Positions 1-7,723 of a DNA stretch of 35,018 nucleotides are shown one piece after another. Made by a program: the position numbers and the translations under genes. This DNA is from an uncultured Gammaproteobacteria bacterium (GTDB lineage: Bacteria; Pseudomonadota; Gammaproteobacteria; JAADHQ01). The stretch covers positions 1 to 35,018 of the forward strand of contig CAMYJD010000033.1 of NCBI GenBank assembly GCA_947258655.1, given 5' to 3'. Below the pieces are notes generated by a model. The model was not told the origin of the DNA. It worked only from the letters and a program-made list of their open reading frames with translations, and ran no database searches. Every line of letters starts with the position of its first letter. Positions within the stretch are counted from its first letter, which is position 1.

Positions 1-306
1 CTGCGCTAGCTCTGACGCCTCAAGTGAATCGCCCATATCAAGAAAAGAGTAGGCCTTTGCTGCCGACAGTGCCGCTTCCATGGAATTCGTTTCAATTATC
101 GTGTAGCCGGACATTGTCGTTGTGCCACCGCTGGTAACAGTGCCATCCGGGTTTACCGTGCTCGTATTCTTGAGCGGATTGGCAGGGCTGACGGCGGAGT
201 CGCCCAATGAAGACAACCAATCCATGTATTTCGAAAAATGTTGCTTGCCTTCCTCCGGGGTAGATGGTTGATTACTGCCCAGATAAACAATAACGTATTG
301 AGGCAT
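1..306 (-). CDS. YCII/DGPF-family protein, 3' end cut off by window edge
   Basis: Reading the minus strand from an ATG at 306 gives 102 codons open to the window edge. The protein begins MPQYVIVYLG and contains EEGKQHFSKYMDWL, SPANPL and MSGYTIIE followed by SMEAALSAAKA. This layout is typical of small YCII-related (DGPF) proteins. These are dimeric alpha-beta barrel proteins of about 110-120 residues, often of unknown role and sometimes associated with sigma factors. An AGGAG ribosome binding site lies about six bases before the ATG, which supports the start. The last residues and the stop codon lie outside the window. No substrate can be inferred. Confidence 0.75.
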   Translation of the reverse strand, partial: MPQYVIVYLGSNQPSTPEEGKQHFSKYMDWLSSLGDSAVSPANPLKNTSTVNPDGTVTSGGTTTMSGYTIIETNSMEAALSAAKAYSFLDMGDSLEASELAQ

Positions 307-352
307 TACTTTCTCCTTTTTTAGTAATTTGTTCTGGCTTTAAACATACATG

Positions 353-402
353 CAGAGTAAAACCTAGGTTTAAATATAATATATTTAGGAGTTTTTACTC
401 TG
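353..402. repeat. AT-rich inverted-repeat element
   Basis: CAGAGTAAAA at 353-362 is perfectly complementary to TTTTACTCTG at 393-402. Inside these arms are CCTA (363-366) and TAGG (386-389) around an AT-rich core, so a long hairpin can form. CTGACCCCAAA follows directly. It lies between two minus-strand genes and could serve as a terminator for the upstream hypothetical gene. The arm plus the GACCCC flank resembles REP-like palindromes linked to RAYT (Y1) transposases, but that assignment is from memory of similar sequences and is not proven here. Confidence 0.5.
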
Positions 403-446
403 ACCCCAAACTTTATTTCGTTTCAATAGTGTGTGGCCACAAATGT

Positions 447-1442
447 TCAGATATCATCACAAACATCACAGGTAATTGAATAGCCAAGAAACTCTTCCAG
501 CCTGCGAACAATTGCAGTAAGTTTTTCAGAGCTGTGCACATCGCTGATGTATATACCATCCAGATCCAGATACATGCCACCTCCGCCTTTGGCTGGCAAC
601 ATATTTGTCCATCGAATGTTGTTATGTGGTTTCGATTCGATGATGACCGTATCCCAGAGCGTTGAAACCGCTAATTGTGATTTCTGGCCAAACTCCCAAA
701 CGGCAATTTGTTTCTTGTTTAATCTTTGCCTGATGTATTGCGGGGTATCTATTAACTGTGATGCATAGAGAGCCCTTTGCGAGCGTCGAAGTAATGCATT
801 TTTTAAGGCTGGATCGGGATTAGATAATCGATAATCCGGTCTATAAAAAGGTTTCAGATAAGCATTAACAGGGAAAGTTGTCAGGTTCGCGTAATCATTT
901 GAATTACTTTTCAGCTTATCTTCTAGTATATTAATTTCATCCATGAATGGTTTGGCGGCCTCTATCTCGTTTATCCATTCAATGAACAGGCTGGCAGCGG
1001 ATGTTCCTGCTTTATTTTTTCGGAGACCGCCAAACACTGCAAGATGGAGGCGGATGTCGTCGATATACCAAGTTGCATCGTAGTAGACCGAAGCAGATGA
1101 GCGAAATGGTATTGACTTTCTATACCCTGAGGTGTTATCAGGACTGCCAAGTTTCTCTTCCAGTATTTTCATCCAGAATTCAGCATGTGTAGATCGTCTT
1201 TTTCTGCTAGATGGAGCTAATTCATAAATAACTTGCATTACCGGCCTGTCAAGGGAGGGCGCGTAAGCCTCAAACTCGATGGCCGGGAAGCCGTATGCTT
1301 CTTTGCACTCTATACTTAGATTTGCCCAGCCGTTGTTGGGCGTTAAAAGTTTCTCATCAAGGATAGTTTCCACTTCTGCAAGAGTCTTTCCCCATGCAAT
1401 TTTATTTCCTTTGATCAAGAAAGATTTACTTTCGAATTGCAT
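447..1442 (-). CDS. Hypothetical protein, orphan, AT-rich
   Basis: A long minus-strand reading frame ends at 447. It can start with TTG at 1493 (348 aa) or ATG at 1442 (331 aa). I prefer the ATG, although neither has a convincing ribosome binding site. If the TTG were used, the extra N-terminus would carry a CxxC pair (FICTNCKYY). The protein has no signal peptide or membrane helix and is soluble, with mixed charge. A Gly run (AKGGGGMYLDLDGIYI) lies near the C-terminus, which ends CDVCDDI. I do not recognise the family. Its base composition is clearly more AT-rich than the neighbouring housekeeping genes, and an inverted-repeat element sits downstream, which suggests horizontal acquisition. 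Confidence 0.6.
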   Translation of the reverse strand: MQFESKSFLIKGNKIAWGKTLAEVETILDEKLLTPNNGWANLSIECKEAYGFPAIEFEAYAPSLDRPVMQVIYELAPSSRKRRSTHAEFWMKILEEKLGSPDNTSGYRKSIPFRSSASVYYDATWYIDDIRLHLAVFGGLRKNKAGTSAASLFIEWINEIEAAKPFMDEINILEDKLKSNSNDYANLTTFPVNAYLKPFYRPDYRLSNPDPALKNALLRRSQRALYASQLIDTPQYIRQRLNKKQIAVWEFGQKSQLAVSTLWDTVIIESKPHNNIRWTNMLPAKGGGGMYLDLDGIYISDVHSSEKLTAIVRRLEEFLGYSITCDVCDDI

Positions 1443-1499
1443 ATAATATTTACAGTTTGTACAGATGAAATATTCAGAGTTATTAAAAATCAATATTCA

Positions 1500-1838
1500 G
1501 ACATAGCGCTCATATATTTAAATACAGACAAGCCTGTACAACAAATGATTTTTCGGGTTTTAACTAGAGAATATTGTTCTATGGCCCCGTTTTTGTCCCT
1601 GCTAACAATATATTAGACGAACGTCCGTCTATTTCTGATTGAAAATTATTGTTTGATTTTAATCTGGCTGTCTATTATAGACTTTTCCCTGCATTTTAAT
1701 CGTCATTTCACAGAATTTAGACCATAAATGTCATCCTTGTCGATAGCTATAGAAATGACAAAGGTGGCATGATAGTGTGATGCCTGACAAAAATATGTGT
1801 AGTTTTACACGGTATGTTTACTTACGTTTTATGAGCAG
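1500..1838. other. Intergenic region with two dyads
   Basis: This 339-base AT-rich stretch holds no credible gene. It contains the palindrome at 1614-1631 described separately. A second perfect dyad, GTCTAT-T-ATAGAC, lies at 1670-1682. Both carry TAGAC/GTCTA half-sites. The region probably holds the promoter of the PqiA-like gene, but no convincing -35/-10 pair was found. Confidence 0.4.
1614..1631. promoter_or_regulatory. TetR-operator-like palindrome
   Basis: TAGACGAACGTCCGTCTA is an 18-bp palindrome with one mismatched pair (A1620/C1625). Operators of TetR/AcrR-family repressors often have this TAGACG...CGTCTA form. It lies about 210 bp before the PqiA-like gene and about 170 bp upstream of the hypothetical gene's start. 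No TetR gene is in the window, so the regulator would have to be encoded elsewhere or have been lost. Confidence 0.4.
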
Positions 1839-2318
1839 GTGCATGCATTGAATAGATGGTTGCTGAATTTGCTGTTGTTGCTGGCGCTGGCGGTGTTTGC
1901 TTACGCCTGTTTTGCGCCGTTATTCACATTGAGTAAATTTTATATTTTCGATAATACGGTATCGTTGATGTCGGCGTTGTCTGAATTATGGCTGCAAAAG
2001 CAGTTTGCATTGTTTGCGATCATTGCTGTTTTCAGTGTGTTGTTTCCACTGGTCAAGATCGGTCTGCTTTTGTATTTGCAGTTTTCAACCCGCTTGTCGC
2101 AGGCGCGGCATGAGAAGCTGATCCGCGGGCTGGATCTTGTCGGCAAGTGGTCGATGCTGGATGTGTTTATCGTTGCGGTGATGCTGGTCGCGATCAAGCT
2201 CGGCCCGCTGGCCAATGTCACTGTGCATTATGGTGTGTATCTGTTTTCCGCGGCCATTATCCTGATGATGTTGCTTTCCGGTTTCGTCGCCAGAAAGTCC
2301 TCAGCTCATAGCGGATAA
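1839..2318 (+). CDS. PqiA-family inner-membrane protein, short single-module form
   Basis: A 159-residue hydrophobic protein with about four membrane segments (roughly residues 8-26, 53-78, 103-122 and 130-150). The patterns FPLVKIGLLLYL and LVGKWSMLDVFIVAVMLVAIKLG are characteristic of the paraquat-inducible protein A family. Full-length PqiA is about 400 aa with two such modules and zinc-ribbon cysteines. This protein is one module without the ribbons. PqiA proteins work with MCE-domain partners in lipid handling between membranes, but no MCE gene is adjacent. The start is GTG 1839, or TTG 1848, which would place GAGCAGG at a better distance. The gene converges on, and overlaps by 13 bp, the ABC ATPase. 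Confidence 0.8.
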   Translation: MHALNRWLLNLLLLLALAVFAYACFAPLFTLSKFYIFDNTVSLMSALSELWLQKQFALFAIIAVFSVLFPLVKIGLLLYLQFSTRLSQARHEKLIRGLDLVGKWSMLDVFIVAVMLVAIKLGPLANVTVHYGVYLFSAAIILMMLLSGFVARKSSAHSG

Positions 2319-3067
2319 TACAGTGTATGCCCGTCGACGTGTGTGCTGTGTATCTGTACGCCGTACAGGCGTTGCAGGTTTTCTGTTGTGACGATGTCGG
2401 CAAATGTCCCTTGCATCGTTTGTCCTTGACCAAACAGCAACAGTGCATGGCTGCAGAAACGCGCAGCCAGGTTGATGTCGTGTACCGACATCAGCAGCAG
2501 TCGATCCCGGTATTGATCCCTGATCAGGCTCAGTGTTTCTATCTGATGTTGCAGGTCGAGGTGGTTGCCGGGCTCATCGAGCATGGCAATGGCAGGTGAC
2601 TGGGTCAGCAAGCAGGCGATATCCAGACGCCGGCGTTCGCCACCCGACAGCGTGTTGATATCACGTTGTTTCAGTTCCAGCAGGTCGACCTGTTGCAGCG
2701 CCTGTTCGGCGATTGCGACATCGTCCTGCGATTCCCATTCGAGCCAACCCAGATGCGGGTGTCGGCCCATCAAGGCATATTCCAGTACCGTCGACGGAAA
2801 ATGATCGTAGTCGCTCTGCAGCAGCACGCCGACATGGCGCGCGATCTGGCGGCGGGCATGTTCGTGCAGCGCCTGTTCTTGTAGCAGGATGGTGCCGCCC
2901 TGTGACGGGCGCAGGCCAGCGAGGGTATGTATTAGCGTTGTCTTGCCGCTGCCATTACGACCCATGATGGCCCAGCATTGACCATTGGCAAAATCCAGGT
3001 CGAGGTCGTGGCAGACTTCGGTCTGGCCGATGACAACGTGCAGTTTGTTGCATTGCAGCGGGCTCAT
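2306..3067 (-). CDS. btuD: ABC transporter ATP-binding protein, FecE/BtuD type
   Basis: A 253-residue ATPase of the iron-siderophore/cobalamin importer class. Walker A GRNGSGKT lies at about 36-43, Q-loop Q84, signature LSGGE at 140-144, Walker B AIAMLDEP at 159-166 with catalytic E165, and the H-loop His at 196. It would power the membrane permease encoded immediately upstream. Its ATG overlaps the permease stop as ATGA (3064-3067), a sign of translational coupling. The substrate (vitamin B12, haem or siderophore) cannot be decided from the ATPase. The btuD symbol is a family-level choice. All ATPase motifs look intact even though the partner permease is broken. Confidence 0.88.
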   Translation of the reverse strand: MSPLQCNKLHVVIGQTEVCHDLDLDFANGQCWAIMGRNGSGKTTLIHTLAGLRPSQGGTILLQEQALHEHARRQIARHVGVLLQSDYDHFPSTVLEYALMGRHPHLGWLEWESQDDVAIAEQALQQVDLLELKQRDINTLSGGERRRLDIACLLTQSPAIAMLDEPGNHLDLQHQIETLSLIRDQYRDRLLLMSVHDINLAARFCSHALLLFGQGQTMQGTFADIVTTENLQRLYGVQIHSTHVDGHTLYYPL

Positions 3068-4030
3068 CGCTTGTTCCGATAGAGTAAATAGAGAAAGGTC
3101 GGCACACCGAGAATTGCGGTCAGTATACCAACCGGCAGCTGCGTCGGTGCCAGCACCGTGCGTGCGAAGGTGTCGGCGATGATCAACAGGCTGCCGCCGA
3201 GCAGGACCACGGCCGGTACCAGGCTACGGTGATCGGAGCCAATGACCAGGCGCAGCATGTGCGGCGCCATCAGGCCGATAAAGCCGATACTGCCGGCGAG
3301 GCTGATCGCCACGGCGGTCAGCGTTGATGCCGTGAAGAACAGCAGCAGGCGTAACTGGCGGGTGTTGACGCCGAGTGCCGTGGCGCGTAACTCGCCCCGA
3401 CTGACCAGGTTCAGCGGACGCGCAAACATAAAGCTCAGCAAGGTAACGATGGCCAGAAAAACGATTTCCCATCCGGATGTTTGTACATAACCGAGGTCAC
3501 CCATCAGCCAGAACAGCATGCCATGAATCTGTTGGTTGGGGCTGATGACCAGCAGGAAGCTGATCAGTGCATTCCAGCCGGCCGCCAGCACGACCGGTCA
3601 GTAGCAAACGGTTCGACGTCCAGCTGCTGCTGCCATGGGCAAGCACAAAGACCAGTACAATTGATAACAGCGCACCGGCGAACGCGGCCATTTGTATCAG
3701 GAACGCGCCCAAACCGGCGAGGATTGCCAGCAGCGCGCCACTGGCCGCACCGCCGGAAACGCCGAGGATATACGGATCCGCCAACGGGTTTCTGAGCAGG
3801 GCCTGCATCAGCAGGCCGGCTAATCCGAGCATGCCGCCACAGACGAAGGCCGCCAGTGCGCGCGGCAGACGCAGTTCAAAGATCAGGCCGTGATTTAGAC
3901 CCTGTTCATTGCCAAGGCTGGCAAATATGTCCGCGAAGGTCAGTGAAATCGGACCGAGTCTCAGCGCGAGGATAAAACTGCCCAGGCAGATCAGTGTCAA
4001 TAGCAGCAGGGCAGGCAGGTTCTTGATCAT
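3064..4030 (-). pseudogene. btuC: FecCD/BtuC-type ABC permease, frameshifted
   Basis: Two minus-strand frames together make one FecCD-family permease. The N-terminal part starts at ATG 4030 (MIKNLPALLLL) and carries the typical ELRLPR and NPLADPYILGVSGGAASGA motifs. The C-terminal part carries GFIGLMAPHMLR and LPVGILTAILGVPTFLYLLY. The frames break near 3595-3603: the first reads LLLTGRAGG where the family has LLLTGV-x-LAAG. The length from ATG to stop is 967 nt, so one base too many or two too few. Loss of one GT from GGTGTCGTG is the simplest explanation. The start overlaps the HAD gene stop (ATGA) and the stop overlaps the ATPase start. Natural mutation and sequencing error cannot be separated here. 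Confidence 0.85.
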
Positions 4031-4683
4031 TCGCGCAGACTGATAATATCCCATTGGTTGGAACTGGCATGCTGCCGCAATGCCTCATCAGGGTCAACCG
4101 CAACCGGATGCGTGACGATTTCCAGTAGCGGTATGTCATTGTGCGAATCACTGTAAAACCAGCTGTCGTCCAGCGTAATCTTGCTATCAGCCAGCCACTG
4201 TTGCAAGCGGGTCACCTTGCCTTGTTGAAAGCAGGGGGTGCCATGAACGCGGCCGGTGTAGCGGTTATCTACGAGTTCCGGGTCGGTGGCCAGCAGGTGG
4301 GGTATGCCGAGGATGTCGGCGATCGGGCGGGTCACAAAGCTGTTCGTGGCTGTGATGATCATCAGCAGATTGCCACGCTGGCGATGCTGTTCGATCAGCT
4401 CGCGCCCCTTGTTGAGAATAATTGGCAGGATCTTTTCCTGCACGAATTGTTCACGCCAGGCGTATAAGGTTTCCAGCGGGTGTTCGCTCAGCGGTTTCAG
4501 CGCAAAACCCAGAAATTCGTAGATATCGAGGGTTCCCTGCTTGTATTGCTCGTAAAATTCAAGATTTTTCCGTTCATAGCGGACACCATCGACGATCCCC
4601 TGCTCGGCCAGATACTGCCCCCAGAGGTAGTCACTGTCGCCATTCAATAAGGTATTGTCGAGATCAAATATCGATAAGCTCAT
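4027..4683 (-). CDS. HAD-IB family phosphatase (SerB-like)
   Basis: A 218-residue haloacid dehalogenase-type hydrolase. Motif I is FDLDNT with nucleophile D7 and D9. Motif II is T111 in ITATNS, motif III is K156 in QGKVTRL, and motif IV is YSDSHNDIPLLE with D179 and D183. The helical cap between motifs I and II fits the IB subfamily, which includes phosphoserine phosphatase-like enzymes of about 215-225 aa. It is cytoplasmic. The gene is first in an operon with the BtuC/D-type importer, and its stop overlaps the permease start. This suggests a link with the imported compound, for example a dephosphorylation step in cobamide salvage, but that is inference. The substrate is unknown. Confidence 0.85.
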   Translation of the reverse strand: MSLSIFDLDNTLLNGDSDYLWGQYLAEQGIVDGVRYERKNLEFYEQYKQGTLDIYEFLGFALKPLSEHPLETLYAWREQFVQEKILPIILNKGRELIEQHRQRGNLLMIITATNSFVTRPIADILGIPHLLATDPELVDNRYTGRVHGTPCFQQGKVTRLQQWLADSKITLDDSWFYSDSHNDIPLLEIVTHPVAVDPDEALRQHASSNQWDIISLRE

Positions 4684-4852
4684 GATTCACATATATAAAT
4701 TGGATTTATCCGGGCCGTCAGGTTATAGCAAAACAATCACGATAACAAACGAAAATGCATAAGTTGTTATTAATACAAGGAAACGCTAATTTGCTGACAT
4801 TATACCAAGTGTGGCAAATTACAGGTATGAACATACAAAACCGGGACTTACT

Positions 4853-5380
4853 GTGATTGATACCGAGGGTTATAGGGCCAATGTTGGCATAATCCTGAGC
4901 CAGGATGACGGCCGCGTTTTCTGGGCGCGTCGTATCGGTCAGGATGCCTGGCAATTCCCGCAGGGCGGTATTCAGGAAGGTGAGACCCATGAACAGGCCC
5001 TGTACCGTGAGCTGGAAGAGGAGATCGGCCTGCAGTCTAGTGATGTGGAAGTCATCAGCTACACCAAGGGTTGGCTCAGGTACCATTTGCCCAAACACCT
5101 GATCCGGCGTGACTCGTTGCCATTGTGCATCGGCCAGAAGCAGGTCTGGTATCTGCTGCGCCTGACAAGCGCCGAGAATAAGGTGCGCCTGGATTCGTCT
5201 GCAAAACCGGAGTTCGATCACTGGCGTTGGGTGGAATACTGGAAGCCCGCTCGTGATGTGGTCTCTTTCAAGCGTAGGGTTTATTTACAGGCATTGAAGG
5301 AATTTCATCCACTGTTGTTTCCTGACCAGCAATTACCGGAGTTGAAGTATCGTCGAGGCCCGCACGGGTTCAGGCGTTAA
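4853..5380 (+). CDS. rppH: RNA pyrophosphohydrolase (Nudix)
   Basis: RppH removes pyrophosphate from 5'-triphosphorylated mRNA, which starts RNase E-dependent decay. The family N-terminus MIDxxGYRxNVGI appears here as GTG-encoded [14 protein letters not shown] at 4853, so I use that start (175 aa) and not the longer GTG at 4811. The Nudix box (G-x5-E-x7-RELxEEIG) occupies about residues 38-60, with GGIQEGE and RELEEEIGL intact. Further family marks are WQFPQGG and the C-terminal [10 protein letters not shown]. It precedes ptsP by 51 bp, the same order as in many gammaproteobacteria including E. coli, so the two are probably co-transcribed. It is divergent from the HAD/ABC operon. Confidence 0.93.
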   Translation: MIDTEGYRANVGIILSQDDGRVFWARRIGQDAWQFPQGGIQEGETHEQALYRELEEEIGLQSSDVEVISYTKGWLRYHLPKHLIRRDSLPLCIGQKQVWYLLRLTSAENKVRLDSSAKPEFDHWRWVEYWKPARDVVSFKRRVYLQALKEFHPLLFPDQQLPELKYRRGPHGFRR

Positions 5381-5431
5381 TGTTAATCCTGTCAGCGACG
5401 CAAAACCTGAACACTGCTCAGGGGGTCTTCA

Positions 5432-7699
5432 ATGATTGAGACCCTGCAATCCATAGTCCAGAAGGTCAATCGTGCACGCAATCTCGATAATGTGTTATCG
5501 ATCATCGTGCATGAGGTCAGAAAGGCGATGGAAGTCGACGTGGCCTCTGTTTACCTGACCGATTTTGAGCGCAAACAGCATGTGCTGATGCTGACCGAAG
5601 GTCTTGATGTCAAGGATATGGATGCTATTCGCCTCGATGAGGGCGAAGGCCTGATCGGACTGGTGGCCCGGCGTGCGGAGCCGGTTAACCTGGACGAGGC
5701 GCAGAATCACCCGCGTTATAAACTGTTCAAGGGCATCGGCGCGGAAGAACTACATGCATTTCTGGGTGTACCGATTATTTACCAGCGCGACGTGCTCGGC
5801 GTACTCGTCGTCCAGTGCTGTCGCGAGTCGGCCTTCAGCGAGGGTGATGTTGCGTTCATGGTCACCCTGGCTGCGCAACTTGCGGGAGCGATCGCGCATG
5901 CCGAAGCCCGTGGCCAGGGCAATAGTATCCAGAAAATCAAGTCGGCGACGACGGAGCTGTTCATCAAGGGCGTGCCGGGCGCTCCGGGCGTCGGCATCGG
6001 CACCGCAATGGTGTTGGCCCAGGAAGCCGATATCAGCCTGGTCCCGGATCGACAGGTTGATGACATTGATGAGGAGGTCTTCAGGTACCAGGATGCGCTG
6101 GCACAGGTGGTCAAGGAAATCGATGACATGAAAGAGGCGCTCGGCGAACAGCTCGATGAAGAAAGCCGGGTATTGTTCGATGCCTATGCGCTGCTGGTCA
6201 ACAGTGACTCGATTGTCGAAAACGTTATCGGCAAGATCAGGCAGGGGAACTGGGCCGAGGGCGGCTTGCGCGATGTGATCCAGGGTACGGTACAAAAGTT
6301 TGCCGATATGGATGACCCTTATCTGCGCGAGCGCGCCGACGATATCCAGGATATTGGTCAGAGGATTCTGCAAAAACTGGTCGACAAGGACAAAAAAGAG
6401 CGTAAATATCCACGCCGCACCGTTCTGGTTGGCGAGAATATCAGTGCCACAGACCTGGCCGAAGCCCCGACCAAGAATATTGTCGCCGTCGTCTCCACGC
6501 GTGGCTCAAGCTCGTCACATGCCGCGATCCTGGCACGTGGGATGGGGATTCCCACGGTCATGGGTGCCGAGGACCTGGATCTGTCCGAAAGTGATGGGCT
6601 TGAATTTATTGTCGATGGCTATCTGGGCAGGATCTACATCGAGTCTTCGGCCTCGGTGCGCCAGGAATATTCACGCCTGGCCCAGGAAGATACGCAGTTA
6701 AGCAGGGAACTGAACAGCCTGCGCAAATTGCCGGCGCAAACACCGGATGGCACGACGATCCCCCTGTATGTGAATACCGGCTTAATGGCTGATATTACGC
6801 CGTCAAAGAAAAGCGGTGCCGAGGGCGTCGGTCTGTATCGCACGGAATTCCCGTTCATGATACGCGACCGTTTTCCCGGTGAAGAAGAACAGCGCCATAT
6901 CTATCGCCAGACATTGAAGGCCTTTATTCCACGCCCGGTGACATTGCGCACCCTCGATATCGGTGGCGACAAGGCCTTGCCTTATTTTCCGATCGAGGAA
7001 GAAAATCCTTTCCTGGGTTGGCGCGGCATCAGGGTGACACTCGATCACCGCGATATTTTTCTGACCCAGATCCGAGCCATGCTCAGGGCTGCCAGCGGCC
7101 TCGATAATCTGAATATCCTGTTGCCGATGATCAGTGACCTGGGCGAGCTTGAGGAGGCTATATTCCTGATCGATCAGGTGTTCGCCGAGATGCAGGACGA
7201 TGGTGAGGAGGTCAGTTGGCCGAAGATCGGCGCGATGATCGAAGTGCCATCGGCGGTTTATCAGGCCGAGGAAATGGCCCAGCGTGTTGATTTCCTGTCT
7301 ATCGGTACCAACGACCTGACCCAGTACCTGCTTGCGGTCGATCGCAATAACAGCCGTGTGGCCAAGTTGTATGACTCATTACACCCCGCGGTATTGCGTG
7401 CCATTCACCAGGTCGTCGAAGCGGGGCATAAATATGGCCGCCCGGTCGGGGTGTGCGGGGAGATAGCCGGAGACCCGGCGGCGGCTATCCTGTTGCTCGG
7501 TATGGGTGTCGATAACCTGAGTATGACGGTCGCCGGTCTGCCGCGCATCAAGTGGGTCATTCGCAGCTTCAGTCAGCGCGATGCACGCATCATGCTGACA
7601 CGCGCATTGCAGTTTACCAGTGCCGCCGCCATTCGCGAGTACCTGAATTCCGCGCTCGAGGGCGCCGGTCTCGGTGGACTCCTGCGTGCCGGTAAATAG
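5432..7699 (+). CDS. ptsP: PEP-protein phosphotransferase EI-Ntr
   Basis: A 755-residue enzyme I of the nitrogen phosphotransferase system. It takes phosphate from PEP and passes it to NPr and then EIIA-Ntr, a regulatory cascade sensing nitrogen and potassium status. An N-terminal GAF domain occupies about residues 1-160 and the PEP-utiliser N-domain follows. The phosphohistidine is H363 in GSSSSHAAILARG. The C-terminal PEP-binding barrel contains GVGLYRTEFPFM, LRTLDIGGDK, FLSIGTNDLTQYLLAVDR and the active-site Cys in GVCGEIAGDP. The ATG at 5432 has a purine-rich AGGGGG upstream. It follows rppH. It ends 24 bp before the convergent ATP-grasp gene. Confidence 0.95.
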   Translation: MIETLQSIVQKVNRARNLDNVLSIIVHEVRKAMEVDVASVYLTDFERKQHVLMLTEGLDVKDMDAIRLDEGEGLIGLVARRAEPVNLDEAQNHPRYKLFKGIGAEELHAFLGVPIIYQRDVLGVLVVQCCRESAFSEGDVAFMVTLAAQLAGAIAHAEARGQGNSIQKIKSATTELFIKGVPGAPGVGIGTAMVLAQEADISLVPDRQVDDIDEEVFRYQDALAQVVKEIDDMKEALGEQLDEESRVLFDAYALLVNSDSIVENVIGKIRQGNWAEGGLRDVIQGTVQKFADMDDPYLRERADDIQDIGQRILQKLVDKDKKERKYPRRTVLVGENISATDLAEAPTKNIVAVVSTRGSSSSHAAILARGMGIPTVMGAEDLDLSESDGLEFIVDGYLGRIYIESSASVRQEYSRLAQEDTQLSRELNSLRKLPAQTPDGTTIPLYVNTGLMADITPSKKSGAEGVGLYRTEFPFMIRDRFPGEEEQRHIYRQTLKAFIPRPVTLRTLDIGGDKALPYFPIEEENPFLGWRGIRVTLDHRDIFLTQIRAMLRAASGLDNLNILLPMISDLGELEEAIFLIDQVFAEMQDDGEEVSWPKIGAMIEVPSAVYQAEEMAQRVDFLSIGTNDLTQYLLAVDRNNSRVAKLYDSLHPAVLRAIHQVVEAGHKYGRPVGVCGEIAGDPAAAILLLGMGVDNLSMTVAGLPRIKWVIRSFSQRDARIMLTRALQFTSAAAIREYLNSALEGAGLGGLLRAGK

Positions 7700-7723
7700 G
7701 TCGGGGTATAAAGCTTGCTGCTA

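Noticed and set aside
4718-5221. 167-codon minus-strand frame over rppH
   Set aside because: Antisense to the Nudix box region of RppH and without support of its own.
5750-6373. 207-codon antisense frame in ptsP
   Set aside because: Lies wholly inside the clearly conserved EI-Ntr coding sequence.
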